Source: Bacteroidota bacterium (GTDB taxonomy: Bacteria > Bacteroidota > Bacteroidia > Bacteroidales > PXBB01). From it: a stretch of DNA of 14,511 nucleotides. Positions 1 through 6,331 of this stretch are shown piece by piece. The notes under the pieces were generated by a model. It saw only the letters and a program-made list of their open reading frames with translations. It was not told where the DNA came from and searched no databases. The stretch covers positions 1 to 14,511 of the forward strand of contig JAKIYU010000035.1 of the NCBI GenBank assembly GCA_022708385.1, given 5' to 3'. Every line of letters starts with the position of its first letter. Within the stretch, counting starts at the first letter, position 1. Position numbers and translations under genes: made by a program.

Positions 1-103
1 CCTGCTCCTTGCAAAGGCCTCTGAAAGGTTTGTCGGTTACATCCTCCATAGGCGCAAGCAGAAGCGGAAAAGTACCTAATGATATTTTATCTATCTTTAC
101 CAA
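1..103 (-). CDS. dus: tRNA-dihydrouridine synthase (DusB-like), 5' end only
   Basis: The minus strand reads about 34 codons before the window ends, with the motif PLLLAPMEDVTDKPFRGLCK at residues 13-32. This is the N-terminal FMN-binding strand of tRNA-dihydrouridine synthases, which reduce specific uridines in tRNA. There is no in-frame ATG before Met19, which lies inside the conserved core and is too late. An in-frame stop occurs six codons before a TTG at 103-101, so TTG is the likely start, giving a protein beginning MVKIDKISLG as DusB homologues do. A promoter match just upstream agrees with this start. The gene is divergent from the CPBP protease gene, with only 27 bases between starts. 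Family is fairly sure from the motif; the DusB rather than DusA/C subtype is inference. Confidence 0.82.
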   Translation of the reverse strand, partial: MVKIDKISLGTFPLLLAPMEDVTDKPFRGLCKEQ

Positions 104-115
104 GAAATTTTTTTA

Positions 116-147
116 CAAAGCTATTGAAATATGACGAAAGAAACAAT
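116..147 (-). promoter_or_regulatory. Candidate Bacteroidota-type promoter for dus
   Basis: Read on the minus strand there is ATTG (147-144), a 20-base spacer, then TAGCTTTG (123-116). This fits the Bacteroidota primary-sigma consensus TTTG-N19-21-TAnnTTTG at the key positions. The TTG start of dus begins 13 bases downstream, so the leader would be very short. The -33 box lies inside the first codons of the divergent CPBP gene. Positional fit is seen directly; activity is inferred. Confidence 0.5.
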
Positions 148-1063
148 CTTTTCGAAGATGCCGCCTTATATGAACCTGCTCCTGCTTATTGGACTTGTGA
201 TTGCAGGACTGATAGCTTCAGGGATAATTACAGTTGTCATTACGTTAATTTATACCCATGGCAACCCTGAAACCATGTCGTCATTAACAGGTGTAATGAG
301 CTATGGAATGGATGTCAGGTTGCTGAAAATAATTCAATTAATAAACCACCTGTTTATGTTTGTTGCGCCGGCCCTGGTTTTTTGGTTTTTACTTAAAAGG
401 AAAGAGGCGTGGGGCTATATCGGAATAGTACAGGGTGTAAATTTCAAGCTTTTTATTCTTTGTATTTTGATGTTTGTCTTTTCTATGCCCTTGCTGGAGT
501 GGACTGTGGCTATAAATGAAAAGATGGTGCTGCCGCAGGCGCTATCGGGTATGGAACAATGGATGAAAAGGACTGAAGCCGAAGCGGCTGTTATAACAGA
601 AGCATTCCTGAATACATCAACCTATAAGGGGCTGTTGTTTAATTTGCTGGTTATGGCGTTGATCCCTGCATTTGGAGAAGAGCTTATATTCAGGGCTTCG
701 GTGCAGAAGATGCTTGTACAATGGTTTAAAAAACCACACCTCGCTGTGATTGTCACGGCTGTATTCTTTAGCGCAGTGCACCTGCAGTTTTACGGCTTTC
801 TTCCACGGGTTCTGCTGGGGTTGCTGTTGGGGTATGTGTATTTTTATACGAAAAATTTGTGGTACCCTATAATCCTGCACTTTATAAACAATGCTTTTAC
901 TGTGAGCATTTATTTCCTGGCCGGCAGGGGTTTAATAAATACAGAGGCGTTGGAAGTTCAGATGTCGGGGAGCATAGTTTTGTTAATTGCTTCAGCCCTG
1001 TTATTTGCTATAGCGTTACTGATGTTTTTAAAACAAAAAAACCGGCTACTGAAAATACAATAA
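131..1063 (+). CDS. CPBP family intramembrane metalloprotease
   Basis: This 310-residue, very hydrophobic protein has about eight membrane segments. The CPBP (CAAX protease / bacteriocin-processing, Abi) signatures are present in order: EELIFR (EExxxR) near residue 184, FSAVH (FxxxH) near 213, and an H-x-x-N motif in LHFINNAF near 253. These residues form the metal-dependent active site within the membrane. Substrates of bacterial CPBP proteins are mostly unknown; roles in peptide processing or self-immunity are known for some members. The ATG at 131 gives a short cytoplasmic N-terminus before the first helix; Met10 or Met14 are possible alternatives. It is convergent with the exb operon and divergent from dus, so it is probably transcribed alone. 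No specific target can be read from its neighbours. Confidence 0.88.
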   Translation: MTKETIFSKMPPYMNLLLLIGLVIAGLIASGIITVVITLIYTHGNPETMSSLTGVMSYGMDVRLLKIIQLINHLFMFVAPALVFWFLLKRKEAWGYIGIVQGVNFKLFILCILMFVFSMPLLEWTVAINEKMVLPQALSGMEQWMKRTEAEAAVITEAFLNTSTYKGLLFNLLVMALIPAFGEELIFRASVQKMLVQWFKKPHLAVIVTAVFFSAVHLQFYGFLPRVLLGLLLGYVYFYTKNLWYPIILHFINNAFTVSIYFLAGRGLINTEALEVQMSGSIVLLIASALLFAIALLMFLKQKNRLLKIQ

Positions 1064-1070
1064 CCGGTTT
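1035..1070 (-). terminator. Possible rho-independent terminator of the exb operon
   Basis: Read on the minus strand, AAACCGG (1070-1064) pairs with CCGGTTT (1045-1039) across an 18-base loop and runs straight into a block of seven Ts (1041-1035). It begins 20 bases past the exbD stop codon, as expected for the end of this operon. The 18-base loop makes the hairpin weak. It overlaps the last codons of the convergent CPBP gene. Confidence 0.42.
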
Positions 1071-1089
1071 CTGAAACAAATAAAAAGTT

Positions 1090-1554
1090 TTAGATTTTCT
1101 CTACCCAGCGTGCAGAATAGTTGATTTTAAGCGCATTGGCTTTTCTCAGCTCTTGTTTCACATCTGTTACTATACCCATGCGTGTTTCCTGGTCAATTTT
1201 AAGGGAGGTGGTGATAAAAGGTCTGTCAGCTTCATTTTTAGATTCTCTTTCGGCAGCTACAAACTCGGCAATGTCGGATACGTTGGCAAAGGCATCGTTA
1301 AGCTGAATGCGTGGCTCAGTGCCATATACCGAGGCCTGGTGGGGCTTGCCGATGTAGATGAAACTTGTCAGTGCTTTCTTTTCCATTTTCTGTACTTCAG
1401 TGGCCTGGGGTACAGTTACCTTCACGAAAAGTGAATTTTCTTTCATTTGCGTAGTGACCATGAAAAAGAAAAGGAGCATGAAGATAATGTCGGGCAGTGA
1501 TGCTGTAGAAATAGCACCGCTTGAATTGGATTTCTTTTTGCGAAATTTTGCCAT
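1090..1554 (-). CDS. exbD: ExbD/TolR family biopolymer transport protein (second copy)
   Basis: This 154-residue protein has the ExbD layout: a short basic N-terminus (AKFRKKKSN), one membrane helix at about residues 20-37 and a periplasmic domain. Asp22 in LPDIIFMLLFFFMVTT matches the conserved membrane aspartate that carries protons in ExbD/TolR. With ExbB it would form the inner-membrane motor that powers TonB- or TolA-dependent work at the outer membrane. Its ATG follows the previous exbD stop by one base, and the end of that gene supplies GGAGG about ten bases upstream of the ATG, so translation is probably coupled. It is the last gene of the exbB-X-exbD-exbD operon. Which TonB-like partner it serves is not visible here. 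Confidence 0.9.
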   Translation of the reverse strand: MAKFRKKKSNSSGAISTASLPDIIFMLLFFFMVTTQMKENSLFVKVTVPQATEVQKMEKKALTSFIYIGKPHQASVYGTEPRIQLNDAFANVSDIAEFVAAERESKNEADRPFITTSLKIDQETRMGIVTDVKQELRKANALKINYSARWVEKI

Positions 1555-1555
1555 A

Positions 1556-2167
1556 TTATTTTCCTCCTACGTCTTTAGGTTCAGCTTCCGAAATACGCAT
1601 CGGGACAGCAGTCCGGATGGCATCAAGCTGGTCTTCATTTTTAAGTTGAGAAAATTTAATGCCGAACTTCTGCATAGACAAATCGTCTCGTATCTCAGAA
1701 ATTGCAGCAGCCAGTTCATTCTGTACCTTGATGTACATATTGTAAGATGTTCCCCTGTCGTTTTGCAGGGAAATTACGCCTCTTGAAACCCTTATGTCTC
1801 CTAAAATTTTAAAAGCTTTTTCTTCACTTTCGGTTAATGAAAGTCTTTCGGAAAAGAGGGGTTGTTCAGACAGGTTAGGGTCATTGTTTGGATTTGTTAA
1901 AAAATCTTTGGTCTGTTGCCTTAATGTTTGTATAGAACAAGGTTTGCCTTTTACCATGAGCATATCCTGAGAGTTAATGAGAACAGGAAGAACGTTCCTT
2001 TCTTTAATAGGCGGAGGTAGCGGCTGGGTGGGGTCAACCGGAGGGGGAAGCATACGTTGCAAACCTTTATCAACATCCATTGTTGTGGTTACAAGAAAGA
2101 ATATTAATAAAAGAAACGCAATATCGGCCATTGAGCCGGCATTTATTTCTGGACTTGAACGTGCCAT
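1556..2167 (-). CDS. exbD: ExbD/TolR family biopolymer transport protein (first copy)
   Basis: This 203-residue ExbD is longer than the usual 130-150. The N-terminus ARSSPEINAGSMADIAFLL carries the conserved proton-pathway aspartate at Asp15, followed by a membrane helix to about residue 28. A proline-rich linker (LPPPVDPTQPLPPP) comes next, then a periplasmic domain with an insertion at about residues 85-125. It differs clearly from the second copy, so the pair may form a heteromeric ExbD, as is common in Bacteroidota exb operons. It starts 15 bases after the small membrane protein and is followed one base later by the second exbD. Confidence 0.9.
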   Translation of the reverse strand: MARSSPEINAGSMADIAFLLLIFFLVTTTMDVDKGLQRMLPPPVDPTQPLPPPIKERNVLPVLINSQDMLMVKGKPCSIQTLRQQTKDFLTNPNNDPNLSEQPLFSERLSLTESEEKAFKILGDIRVSRGVISLQNDRGTSYNMYIKVQNELAAAISEIRDDLSMQKFGIKFSQLKNEDQLDAIRTAVPMRISEAEPKDVGGK

Positions 2168-2182
2168 AGTTATTCAGTTAAA

Positions 2183-2518
2183 TTATTTAATTCTGTTGGT
2201 TGCTTCAGATACAACAGCAACGATGATTGTAATAAAAAACATAATGTAAGTAGTGACCAGGGAACCACCTATCATCTTAAACAGATTGGATGATATACCG
2301 AAGTCTTCCGTAAAACTTCCTGCATCACCGCTCGACATTGCGAAAGAAACTATTGCTATGATTATCAGAATTGCCAGTGCTATAAATGAATTTTTTGATT
2401 TTTTTAAGTTGAAATTCTTGAAAAAATTAATCAAAGGCAAAATCAAGGCAGCTAAAAGGGTTATGCCAAACAGAGTGTAGGAAACTATTAAACCAATGTT
2501 AATTAAGCTGTTTTCCAT
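2183..2518 (-). CDS. Small three-helix membrane protein between exbB and exbD
   Basis: I do not recognise a named family. The 111-residue protein has three clear hydrophobic segments, at about residues 7-31, 45-61 and 85-105. Between the first two lies a basic stretch (KNFNLKKSKN), and between the last two a short soluble loop with SSGDAGSFTEDFG. There is no signal peptide or catalytic motif. It starts 6 bases after the exbB stop and ends 15 bases before exbD, so it is certainly in the same transcript and probably works with the ExbB/ExbD motor, for example in assembly or as an extra subunit. That role is inference from position only. Confidence 0.8.
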   Translation of the reverse strand: MENSLINIGLIVSYTLFGITLLAALILPLINFFKNFNLKKSKNSFIALAILIIIAIVSFAMSSGDAGSFTEDFGISSNLFKMIGGSLVTTYIMFFITIIVAVVSEATNRIK

Positions 2519-2524
2519 AATTTT

Positions 2525-3382
2525 TTATTTTTTATTATGCTTGATAACGATATCCATAAAAGAAATGGTAGCATTTTCCATATTGTTTACGATGCCGTCG
2601 ATTTTTGAAAGCAGGTAGTTGTAGAACACCTGGAGTATGATGGCAACGATAAGACCGAATACAGTTGTGATAAGGGCTATCTTAATACCGCCTGCAACGA
2701 TGGCCGGAGAAATATCGCCTGCTTCTGCAATGGCGTCGAAAGCACCAACCATACCAATAACGGTTCCCAAAAATCCAAGCATGGGGGCAATAGCTATAAA
2801 CAATGCTATCCATGTGAGGTTCATTTCGAGGCGGCCCATTAAAACGCTGCCATAAGAAACGATTGATTTTTCTACCACATCGAGGCCTTCATTGATTCTG
2901 TCGAGTCCCTGATAGTAAATGCTGGCTACCGGGCCTCTGGTGTTGCGGCACACATCTTTGGCCTTTTCAGGTCCACCATTTGCAAGAGCTTCTTCCACTT
3001 TTTTGAGTAATTTGTCAGTATTGGTGCTTGAAAGATTCAAATAAAGAATCCGTTCAATTACCAGGGCTAAACCAATAATTAAGCATAATAATATGGGGAA
3101 CATGTACATAGTACCCCCTTCGATGAATTTTTCTTTAAGTACATAATGAAAAGATTTTTCTTCTTCAACAGGGGCTGTCAATGCCTGTGCTGCAGTGTCG
3201 GCAACGGCAGGTGCTACAGCAGTAGTATCAGCAGCTTTTTGTGCGGTGTCGGTTTTAACAACTTCTGTTTTTACATCTTTTTTGGCATCTTTACCGGCCA
3301 CGGGCGGTTTCTGTGCGATCACATTCTCCGTAACAAGTATTAGCATAAATGCTAAAAATACAAATGCAATAAATTTTTTCAT
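2525..3382 (-). CDS. exbB: MotA/TolQ/ExbB proton channel family protein
   Basis: This 285-residue protein starts with a signal peptide (MKKFIAFVFLAFMLILVTENVIAQ), then an Ala/Thr/Lys/Pro-rich periplasmic stretch to about residue 72, and then the ExbB core with three membrane helices. The hallmark MLGFLGTVIGMVGAF lies at about residues 201-215. The last helix region (ALITTVFGLIVAIILQVFYN) is typical. ExbB forms the pentameric stator that uses the proton motive force with ExbD. The N-terminal extension with signal peptide is common in Bacteroidota. It is the first gene of the operon, downstream of tRNA-Ser. I could not find a clear TAnnTTTG promoter in the 75 bases before it. Confidence 0.93.
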   Translation of the reverse strand: MKKFIAFVFLAFMLILVTENVIAQKPPVAGKDAKKDVKTEVVKTDTAQKAADTTAVAPAVADTAAQALTAPVEEEKSFHYVLKEKFIEGGTMYMFPILLCLIIGLALVIERILYLNLSSTNTDKLLKKVEEALANGGPEKAKDVCRNTRGPVASIYYQGLDRINEGLDVVEKSIVSYGSVLMGRLEMNLTWIALFIAIAPMLGFLGTVIGMVGAFDAIAEAGDISPAIVAGGIKIALITTVFGLIVAIILQVFYNYLLSKIDGIVNNMENATISFMDIVIKHNKK

Positions 3383-3405
3383 AGCTTAACGATTTGATTT
3401 TAATT

Positions 3406-3436
3406 TTTGTTTTTAAATGGTTTATTTGTTTTTAAA
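3406..3436 (-). repeat. Two 12-base direct repeats upstream of exbB
   Basis: TTTAAAAACAAA (minus strand) occurs twice, at 3436-3425 and 3417-3406, offset by 19 bases, about two helical turns, in the leader of exbB. It could be a binding site for a regulator or just A/T-rich sequence. No family is implied. Confidence 0.3.
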
Positions 3437-3457
3437 GGGTTAGTTACATTTTATTGA

Positions 3458-3549
3458 TGGCGGAGAGAATGGGATTCGAACCCATGAAACGCTGTGACAC
3501 GTTTACACACTTTCCAGGCGCGCGCCTTCGACCACTCGGCCATCTCTCC
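3458..3549 (-). tRNA. tRNA-Ser (anticodon GGA)
   Basis: The minus strand folds as a class II tRNA. The acceptor arm GGAGAGA (3549-3543) pairs with TCTCTCC (3468-3462). The D-arm contains the GGCCGAGTGGTCGAAGGC type sequence usual for tRNA-Ser. The anticodon loop CTGGAAA has GGA at 3515-3513. A long variable arm follows, and the T-arm is GGGTTCGAATCCC. The discriminator is G at 3461 and CCA is encoded at 3460-3458. It decodes UCC and UCU. The 5' end lies 8 bases from the stop codon of the lipoprotein gene upstream, so it may be cut out of a shared transcript. Confidence 0.96.
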
Positions 3550-3557
3550 TGTTGCGG

Positions 3558-3986
3558 TTAAAAGCTGACGTAGTGGGTCGTGAATTTCTGACCTGCATCG
3601 GTCTCCTCAAGCCACATTTCATTCGATTTTAAACGCATGATTTTAAATGTATCTTTGTCGCCGTTTATAGTGAAAGACAGATTCTCGTTTGAGCTTTCGA
3701 GTTCCCATGTCCCGTTCTGGCTGAGTGTACCCAGTGAATTGGTATAGGAAACAGTCAGTTTGCCGTCTTTGGTGAGTTCGAGCTTGTATGAATCAATGGT
3801 GGTCTGGTATAAATCGCTTCTGTCCACATCATTGATAAATACTTTTTCAATTTTCCAGATATTGACAATCCTGCTCTTTTTGGGAATTATGCTGAAAGCG
3901 GGGCCTTCTTCGTATTTTCCGCAGGAGGGCAGCAGCATGGCTGTTAATGCTATGGCAAACAGCGTCAGGGAAATTTTTCGCATCAT
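3558..3986 (-). CDS. Small lipoprotein, lipocalin-like
   Basis: This 142-residue protein has a lipoprotein signal: MMRKISLTLFAIALTAMLL, then PSC with the acylated cysteine at residue 22. The mature part is rich in beta-strand patterns (IVNIWKIEKVFIND, YKLELTKDGKLTVSY, GTWELESSNENLSFTI, FKIMRLKSNEMWLEE). Such a series of W/L-ending strands is typical of the lipocalin-like lipoproteins common in Bacteroidota. Function is unknown; surface or periplasmic ligand binding is a guess. The start could be Met1 or Met2. It lies 99 bases downstream of tatD and just upstream of tRNA-Ser. A -7-type TATTTTTG (4023-4016) sits in the leader, without a clear -33 box. Confidence 0.8.
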   Translation of the reverse strand: MMRKISLTLFAIALTAMLLPSCGKYEEGPAFSIIPKKSRIVNIWKIEKVFINDVDRSDLYQTTIDSYKLELTKDGKLTVSYTNSLGTLSQNGTWELESSNENLSFTINGDKDTFKIMRLKSNEMWLEETDAGQKFTTHYVSF

Positions 3987-4015
3987 AATGGTTAGTTTTA
4001 ATTGGATTTAAAGAG

Positions 4016-4023
4016 CAAAAATA
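4016..4023 (-). promoter_or_regulatory. Possible -7 box for the lipoprotein gene
   Basis: TATTTTTG matches TAnnTTTG 29 bases before the ATG. I see no TTTG at the right distance upstream and the surroundings are very A/T-rich, so support is weak. Confidence 0.25.
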
Positions 4024-4085
4024 TAAAAACAATTTAAATTAATGTATAAGTATTAAAAAAAATATTAACAATAAACAAACAGGGG

Positions 4086-4856
4086 TTATGTCAACCCGAA
4101 CAAACGTATGGCATTATCTGTTGTATGTTGGGCCACTTCTGAAACAGGGACATTTAAAATGTCCGATACTTTTTGTGCAACGTGTTGTACATACAGACTC
4201 TCGTTTCGTTTGCCCCTGTGCGGAACGGGTGGTAAAAAAGGGGCATCGGTTTCGAGGACAATAGAACTGAGCCCCATATATTTAACCACATCAGCAAGCT
4301 GGCAGTTTTTATAGGTAACAGTGCCGCCTACGCCTAACAGGTAGCCCATGTCTGTAATTTTTTTGGCGTCTTCTACCGAACCAGGGTAACAATGAAAAAC
4401 ACCCGTGGTACGCGGTAAGCTTTTGTCTTTTAGCAAACTGATAATTTCATGCAAGGCATTGCGCGAATGCAATACCAATGGCAGCTTGTAGGCATGTGCC
4501 ATGTATATTTGCTGACGCAGGGCTTCTTTCTGCTCTGTCGCATAAGTTTTGTCCCAATACAAGTCTATGCCAGTTTCCCCTATGGCACAGTAAATACCTT
4601 TCTGCAACTCTTTTTCTATAATGTCGAGTTGATTTTTGTATGATGCCTTTACGGAAGTGGGATGCAGGCCGGCCATTGGATAGATATGCCCGGGGTAGCT
4701 TTCGGCAAGCGACAGCATCGGCCCTATGGTGTTTTCATCAATATTGGGTAAAAGCATGTAGTTTACACCGCCTTCCATTGCCCTTTTCACAGTTTCCTGC
4801 CTGTCGTTGTCGAATTGTTCAAGATAAAGATGGGTGTGTGTGTCAGCTAAAATCAT
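4086..4856 (-). CDS. tatD: TatD family metal-dependent hydrolase
   Basis: This 256-residue protein is full length for TatD. It shows the metal ligands in order: DTHTH at residues 5-9, AGLHP near 62-66, IGETGIDLYW near 92-101, LHSRN near 128, FHCYPGS near 153 and LETDAPFLPP near 201. TatD proteins are TIM-barrel metal-dependent nucleases, with 3'-5' exonuclease activity on DNA/RNA known in E. coli and roles in repair and D-aminoacyl-type quality control proposed. The ATG at 4856 is the only sensible start because the first ligands lie at residues 5-9. The gene is divergent from the glycosyltransferase. A -7-type TATCTTTG (4868-4861) ends only 4 bases before the ATG, which would make the mRNA almost leaderless. 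Confidence 0.92.
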   Translation of the reverse strand: MILADTHTHLYLEQFDNDRQETVKRAMEGGVNYMLLPNIDENTIGPMLSLAESYPGHIYPMAGLHPTSVKASYKNQLDIIEKELQKGIYCAIGETGIDLYWDKTYATEQKEALRQQIYMAHAYKLPLVLHSRNALHEIISLLKDKSLPRTTGVFHCYPGSVEDAKKITDMGYLLGVGGTVTYKNCQLADVVKYMGLSSIVLETDAPFLPPVPHRGKRNESLYVQHVAQKVSDILNVPVSEVAQHTTDNAIRLFGLT

Positions 4857-4860
4857 GCGG

Positions 4861-4868
4861 CAAAGATA
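4861..4868 (-). promoter_or_regulatory. Possible -7 box for tatD
   Basis: TATCTTTG matches TAnnTTTG and is followed by CCGC and the ATG. The nearest TTG-type -33 box is 27 bases upstream, longer than the usual 19-21, so confidence is low. Confidence 0.28.
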
Positions 4869-4927
4869 TTCATATTTTGCCGTATGTTAAAAAATCAAAA
4901 TGCATCGGGCAGATGAAAAAAATTGTT

Positions 4928-4935
4928 TAGGTTTG
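4928..4935 (+). promoter_or_regulatory. Possible -7 box for the glycosyltransferase gene
   Basis: TAGGTTTG matches TAnnTTTG and lies 15 bases before the ATG at 4951. No clear -33 box is seen. The leader would be very short. Confidence 0.28.
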
Positions 4936-4950
4936 TCGTGATTTAGCTTT

Positions 4951-5940
4951 ATGAAAAAAATTCTTATCATCAGGTTCAGCTCTATTGGCGATATTGTGCT
5001 TACTACCCCCGTGGTGCGCTGCATAAAAAAACAACATCCCGATATTGCTGTTCACTTTGCTACAAAAAGTGCCTATAAAGGGCTGCTGGAGCACAACCCT
5101 TACATTGACAAATTACATCTGCTCGACAGAAGTCTTCATAAATTGATTCAAGAACTCAGGGATGAGGACTTTGATTATGTGGTTGACCTGCATAATAACA
5201 TACGCTCGCAACGCGTCTGCTTGGCCTTGCTTAAAAGAGTGGGCCGGGTTTATAAGCTAAATTTCGCCAAGTGGCTTCTTGTAAATACCAAAACAAACTT
5301 GCTCCCACCTGTTCATATTGTTGACAGGTACATGGCAGCTGCAGAGGCTCTTGAAATAACCAATGACAAGCAGGGGCTTGATTATTTTTTACCACAGGGC
5401 ACTTCAATAGGCCGGTTTTCTTTTTCCGGCATGCTGAACAGCACGCCTTATATTGCCTGGGCTATTGGTGGAAAACACACAACGAAAATTTTACCGGAAG
5501 ATAAAGTGCGTAACGTTTGTGCCTTGCTAAAATGTCCTGTGGTTCTGCTCGGCGACAACAATGACAAAGAAAGGGGTGAAGCCATTGCATCCGGGCTTCC
5601 GCATGTTATTAATGCCACCGGTCAGCTAAACCTGCACGAATCGGCCCTCGTTTTAAGAGATGCGGCGGTAGTGGTAACAAACGATACCGGCCTCATGCAC
5701 ATAGCTGCTGCTCTCGGGAAGAAAATAGTTTCTGTATGGGGCAGCACGGTCAAAGAGTTTGGGATGTACCCTTACATGCCACAGGCCAAATTCAATTACA
5801 GAACCATTGAGGTCAATGACCTCGATTGCCGACCCTGTTCGAAGATAGGATTTAAAGCCTGCCCCCGAAAACATTTCCGGTGCATGCGCGAGCAGGATGA
5901 ACAAACGATTTTAAACGCTATAAACAGTTTTCTTGGGTAA
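4951..5940 (+). CDS. Glycosyltransferase family 9 (heptosyltransferase-like)
   Basis: This 329-residue protein has the GT9 layout. The N-terminal Rossmann motif KKILIIRFSSIGDIVLTTP is at residues 2-20, VVDLHNNIRS is near 71, and the C-terminal nucleotide-sugar site VVTNDTGLMHIAAALGK is near 240-256, followed by VSVWGST. A cysteine-rich tail (CRPCSKIGFKACPRKHFRCM) is common in the Bacteroidota members. GT9 enzymes add heptose or related sugars to the lipopolysaccharide core from the cytoplasmic side, using NDP-sugars. The exact sugar cannot be told. The last codons (NAINSFLG-stop) are duplicated at 7898-7924 beyond the accessory island. The gene stands alone, divergent from tatD. Confidence 0.9.
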   Translation: MKKILIIRFSSIGDIVLTTPVVRCIKKQHPDIAVHFATKSAYKGLLEHNPYIDKLHLLDRSLHKLIQELRDEDFDYVVDLHNNIRSQRVCLALLKRVGRVYKLNFAKWLLVNTKTNLLPPVHIVDRYMAAAEALEITNDKQGLDYFLPQGTSIGRFSFSGMLNSTPYIAWAIGGKHTTKILPEDKVRNVCALLKCPVVLLGDNNDKERGEAIASGLPHVINATGQLNLHESALVLRDAAVVVTNDTGLMHIAAALGKKIVSVWGSTVKEFGMYPYMPQAKFNYRTIEVNDLDCRPCSKIGFKACPRKHFRCMREQDEQTILNAINSFLG

Positions 5941-6013
5941 AAAATCAGGCTGTTATTGCTATGATGATGGCACTGGACGGCAGCCCGATACCTATGCAAT
6001 TTACCAAACTGAG
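5914..6013. repeat. Left copy of diverged direct repeat flanking the island
   Basis: This segment covers the last codons of the glycosyltransferase gene, the 4-base AAAA gap and the decayed EamA tail. Aligned by eye to 7898-8000 it is identical at 81 of 100 positions with one 3-base gap (GATGATGG against GATGATGATGG). Order, strands and the 4-base spacing of the convergent stops are the same in both copies. Similarity fades to the left of 5908 and to the right of about 6020. Confidence 0.88.
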
Positions 6014-6019
6014 TTATTC
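5945..6019 (-). pseudogene. C-terminal remnant of an EamA transporter gene
   Basis: The minus strand reads LSLVNCIGIGLPSSAIIIAITA-stop, matching the end of the intact EamA protein at 7929-8786 (LSLINRIGIGLAAGAIIIIAITA). Changes include I/V, R/C, A/P, A/S and G/S, loss of one Ile codon, and a stop codon (TAA) where the intact copy has Lys just upstream. The match ends near 6020, so only about 25 codons remain. It is a non-functional scrap of a second EamA allele. Confidence 0.85.
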
Positions 6020-6118
6020 CTGACTTGACCTCCCTGTGGCGTTATACCGAATCGAAAAACAAATTAGTTCAAATTTCGCCATGCGTGTTTGTACTAAATG
6101 TTTTAACCGTCGGTATTT
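6020..6118. other. Non-coding stretch at the left edge of the island
   Basis: Between the EamA scrap and the hairpin I see no ORF or recognised element. ATACCGA (6044-6050) and TCGGTAT (6110-6116) form a 7-base inverted pair 59 bases apart, which could be chance. Confidence 0.4.
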
Positions 6119-6170
6119 TCAAAGCAGATATTGTAGTACGTCCTTTGGACTAGCTACAATATCACTTTGA
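6119..6170. repeat. 52-base imperfect inverted repeat (hairpin)
   Basis: Three paired blocks are nested around a TTT loop (6144-6146): TCAAAG (6119-6124) with CTTTGA (6165-6170), GATATTGTAG (6127-6136) with CTACAATATC (6154-6163), and GTCC (6140-6143) with GGAC (6147-6150). That is 20 base pairs interrupted by a CA/A bulge and a 3x3 internal loop (TAC/TAG). There is no T-run on either side, so it does not look like a terminator. It could be a structured RNA, a remnant of a mobile-element end, or a recombination or protein-binding site. Confidence 0.75.
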
Positions 6171-6197
6171 TATAATCTCTTTGCTGGTGTAGGATAT

Positions 6198-6299
6198 TTA
6201 TTTCGGTGGTTTTAGTTTCTTAATTTCCTTGTCGAAGTCGCTTTCGTATTGTTGATCCTGTATTAACCTGAACTTTTCGTACTCCTGCTGTTGATAATG
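6198..6299 (-). pseudogene. C-terminal remnant of a RhuM-family gene
   Basis: The minus strand reads HYQQQEYEKFRLIQDQQYES and continues DFDKEIKKLKPPK-stop. This matches the C-terminus of RhuM (virulence/Fic-like accessory) proteins, where a segment of the type E-x-E-F/Y-E-K-F/Y-R-I/V-x-Q-D and then SDFD is conserved. An in-frame TAG lies immediately upstream at 6302-6300 and nothing of the N-terminal 250-300 residues is seen. RhuM genes are often found inside or next to type I restriction-modification loci. Family assignment is from memory of the motif. Confidence 0.68.
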
Positions 6300-6331
6300 C
6301 TAAAAATTTGTTCACACATAATTATTTTAAT

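Noticed and set aside
6040..6170. Integron attC or dif-like recombination site
   Set aside because: The hairpin has a bulge and an internal loop as attC sites do, but the conserved AAC/GTT core triplets are absent and GCGTTATACC at 6039-6048 has no partner half. It does not resemble a dif core as I know it.
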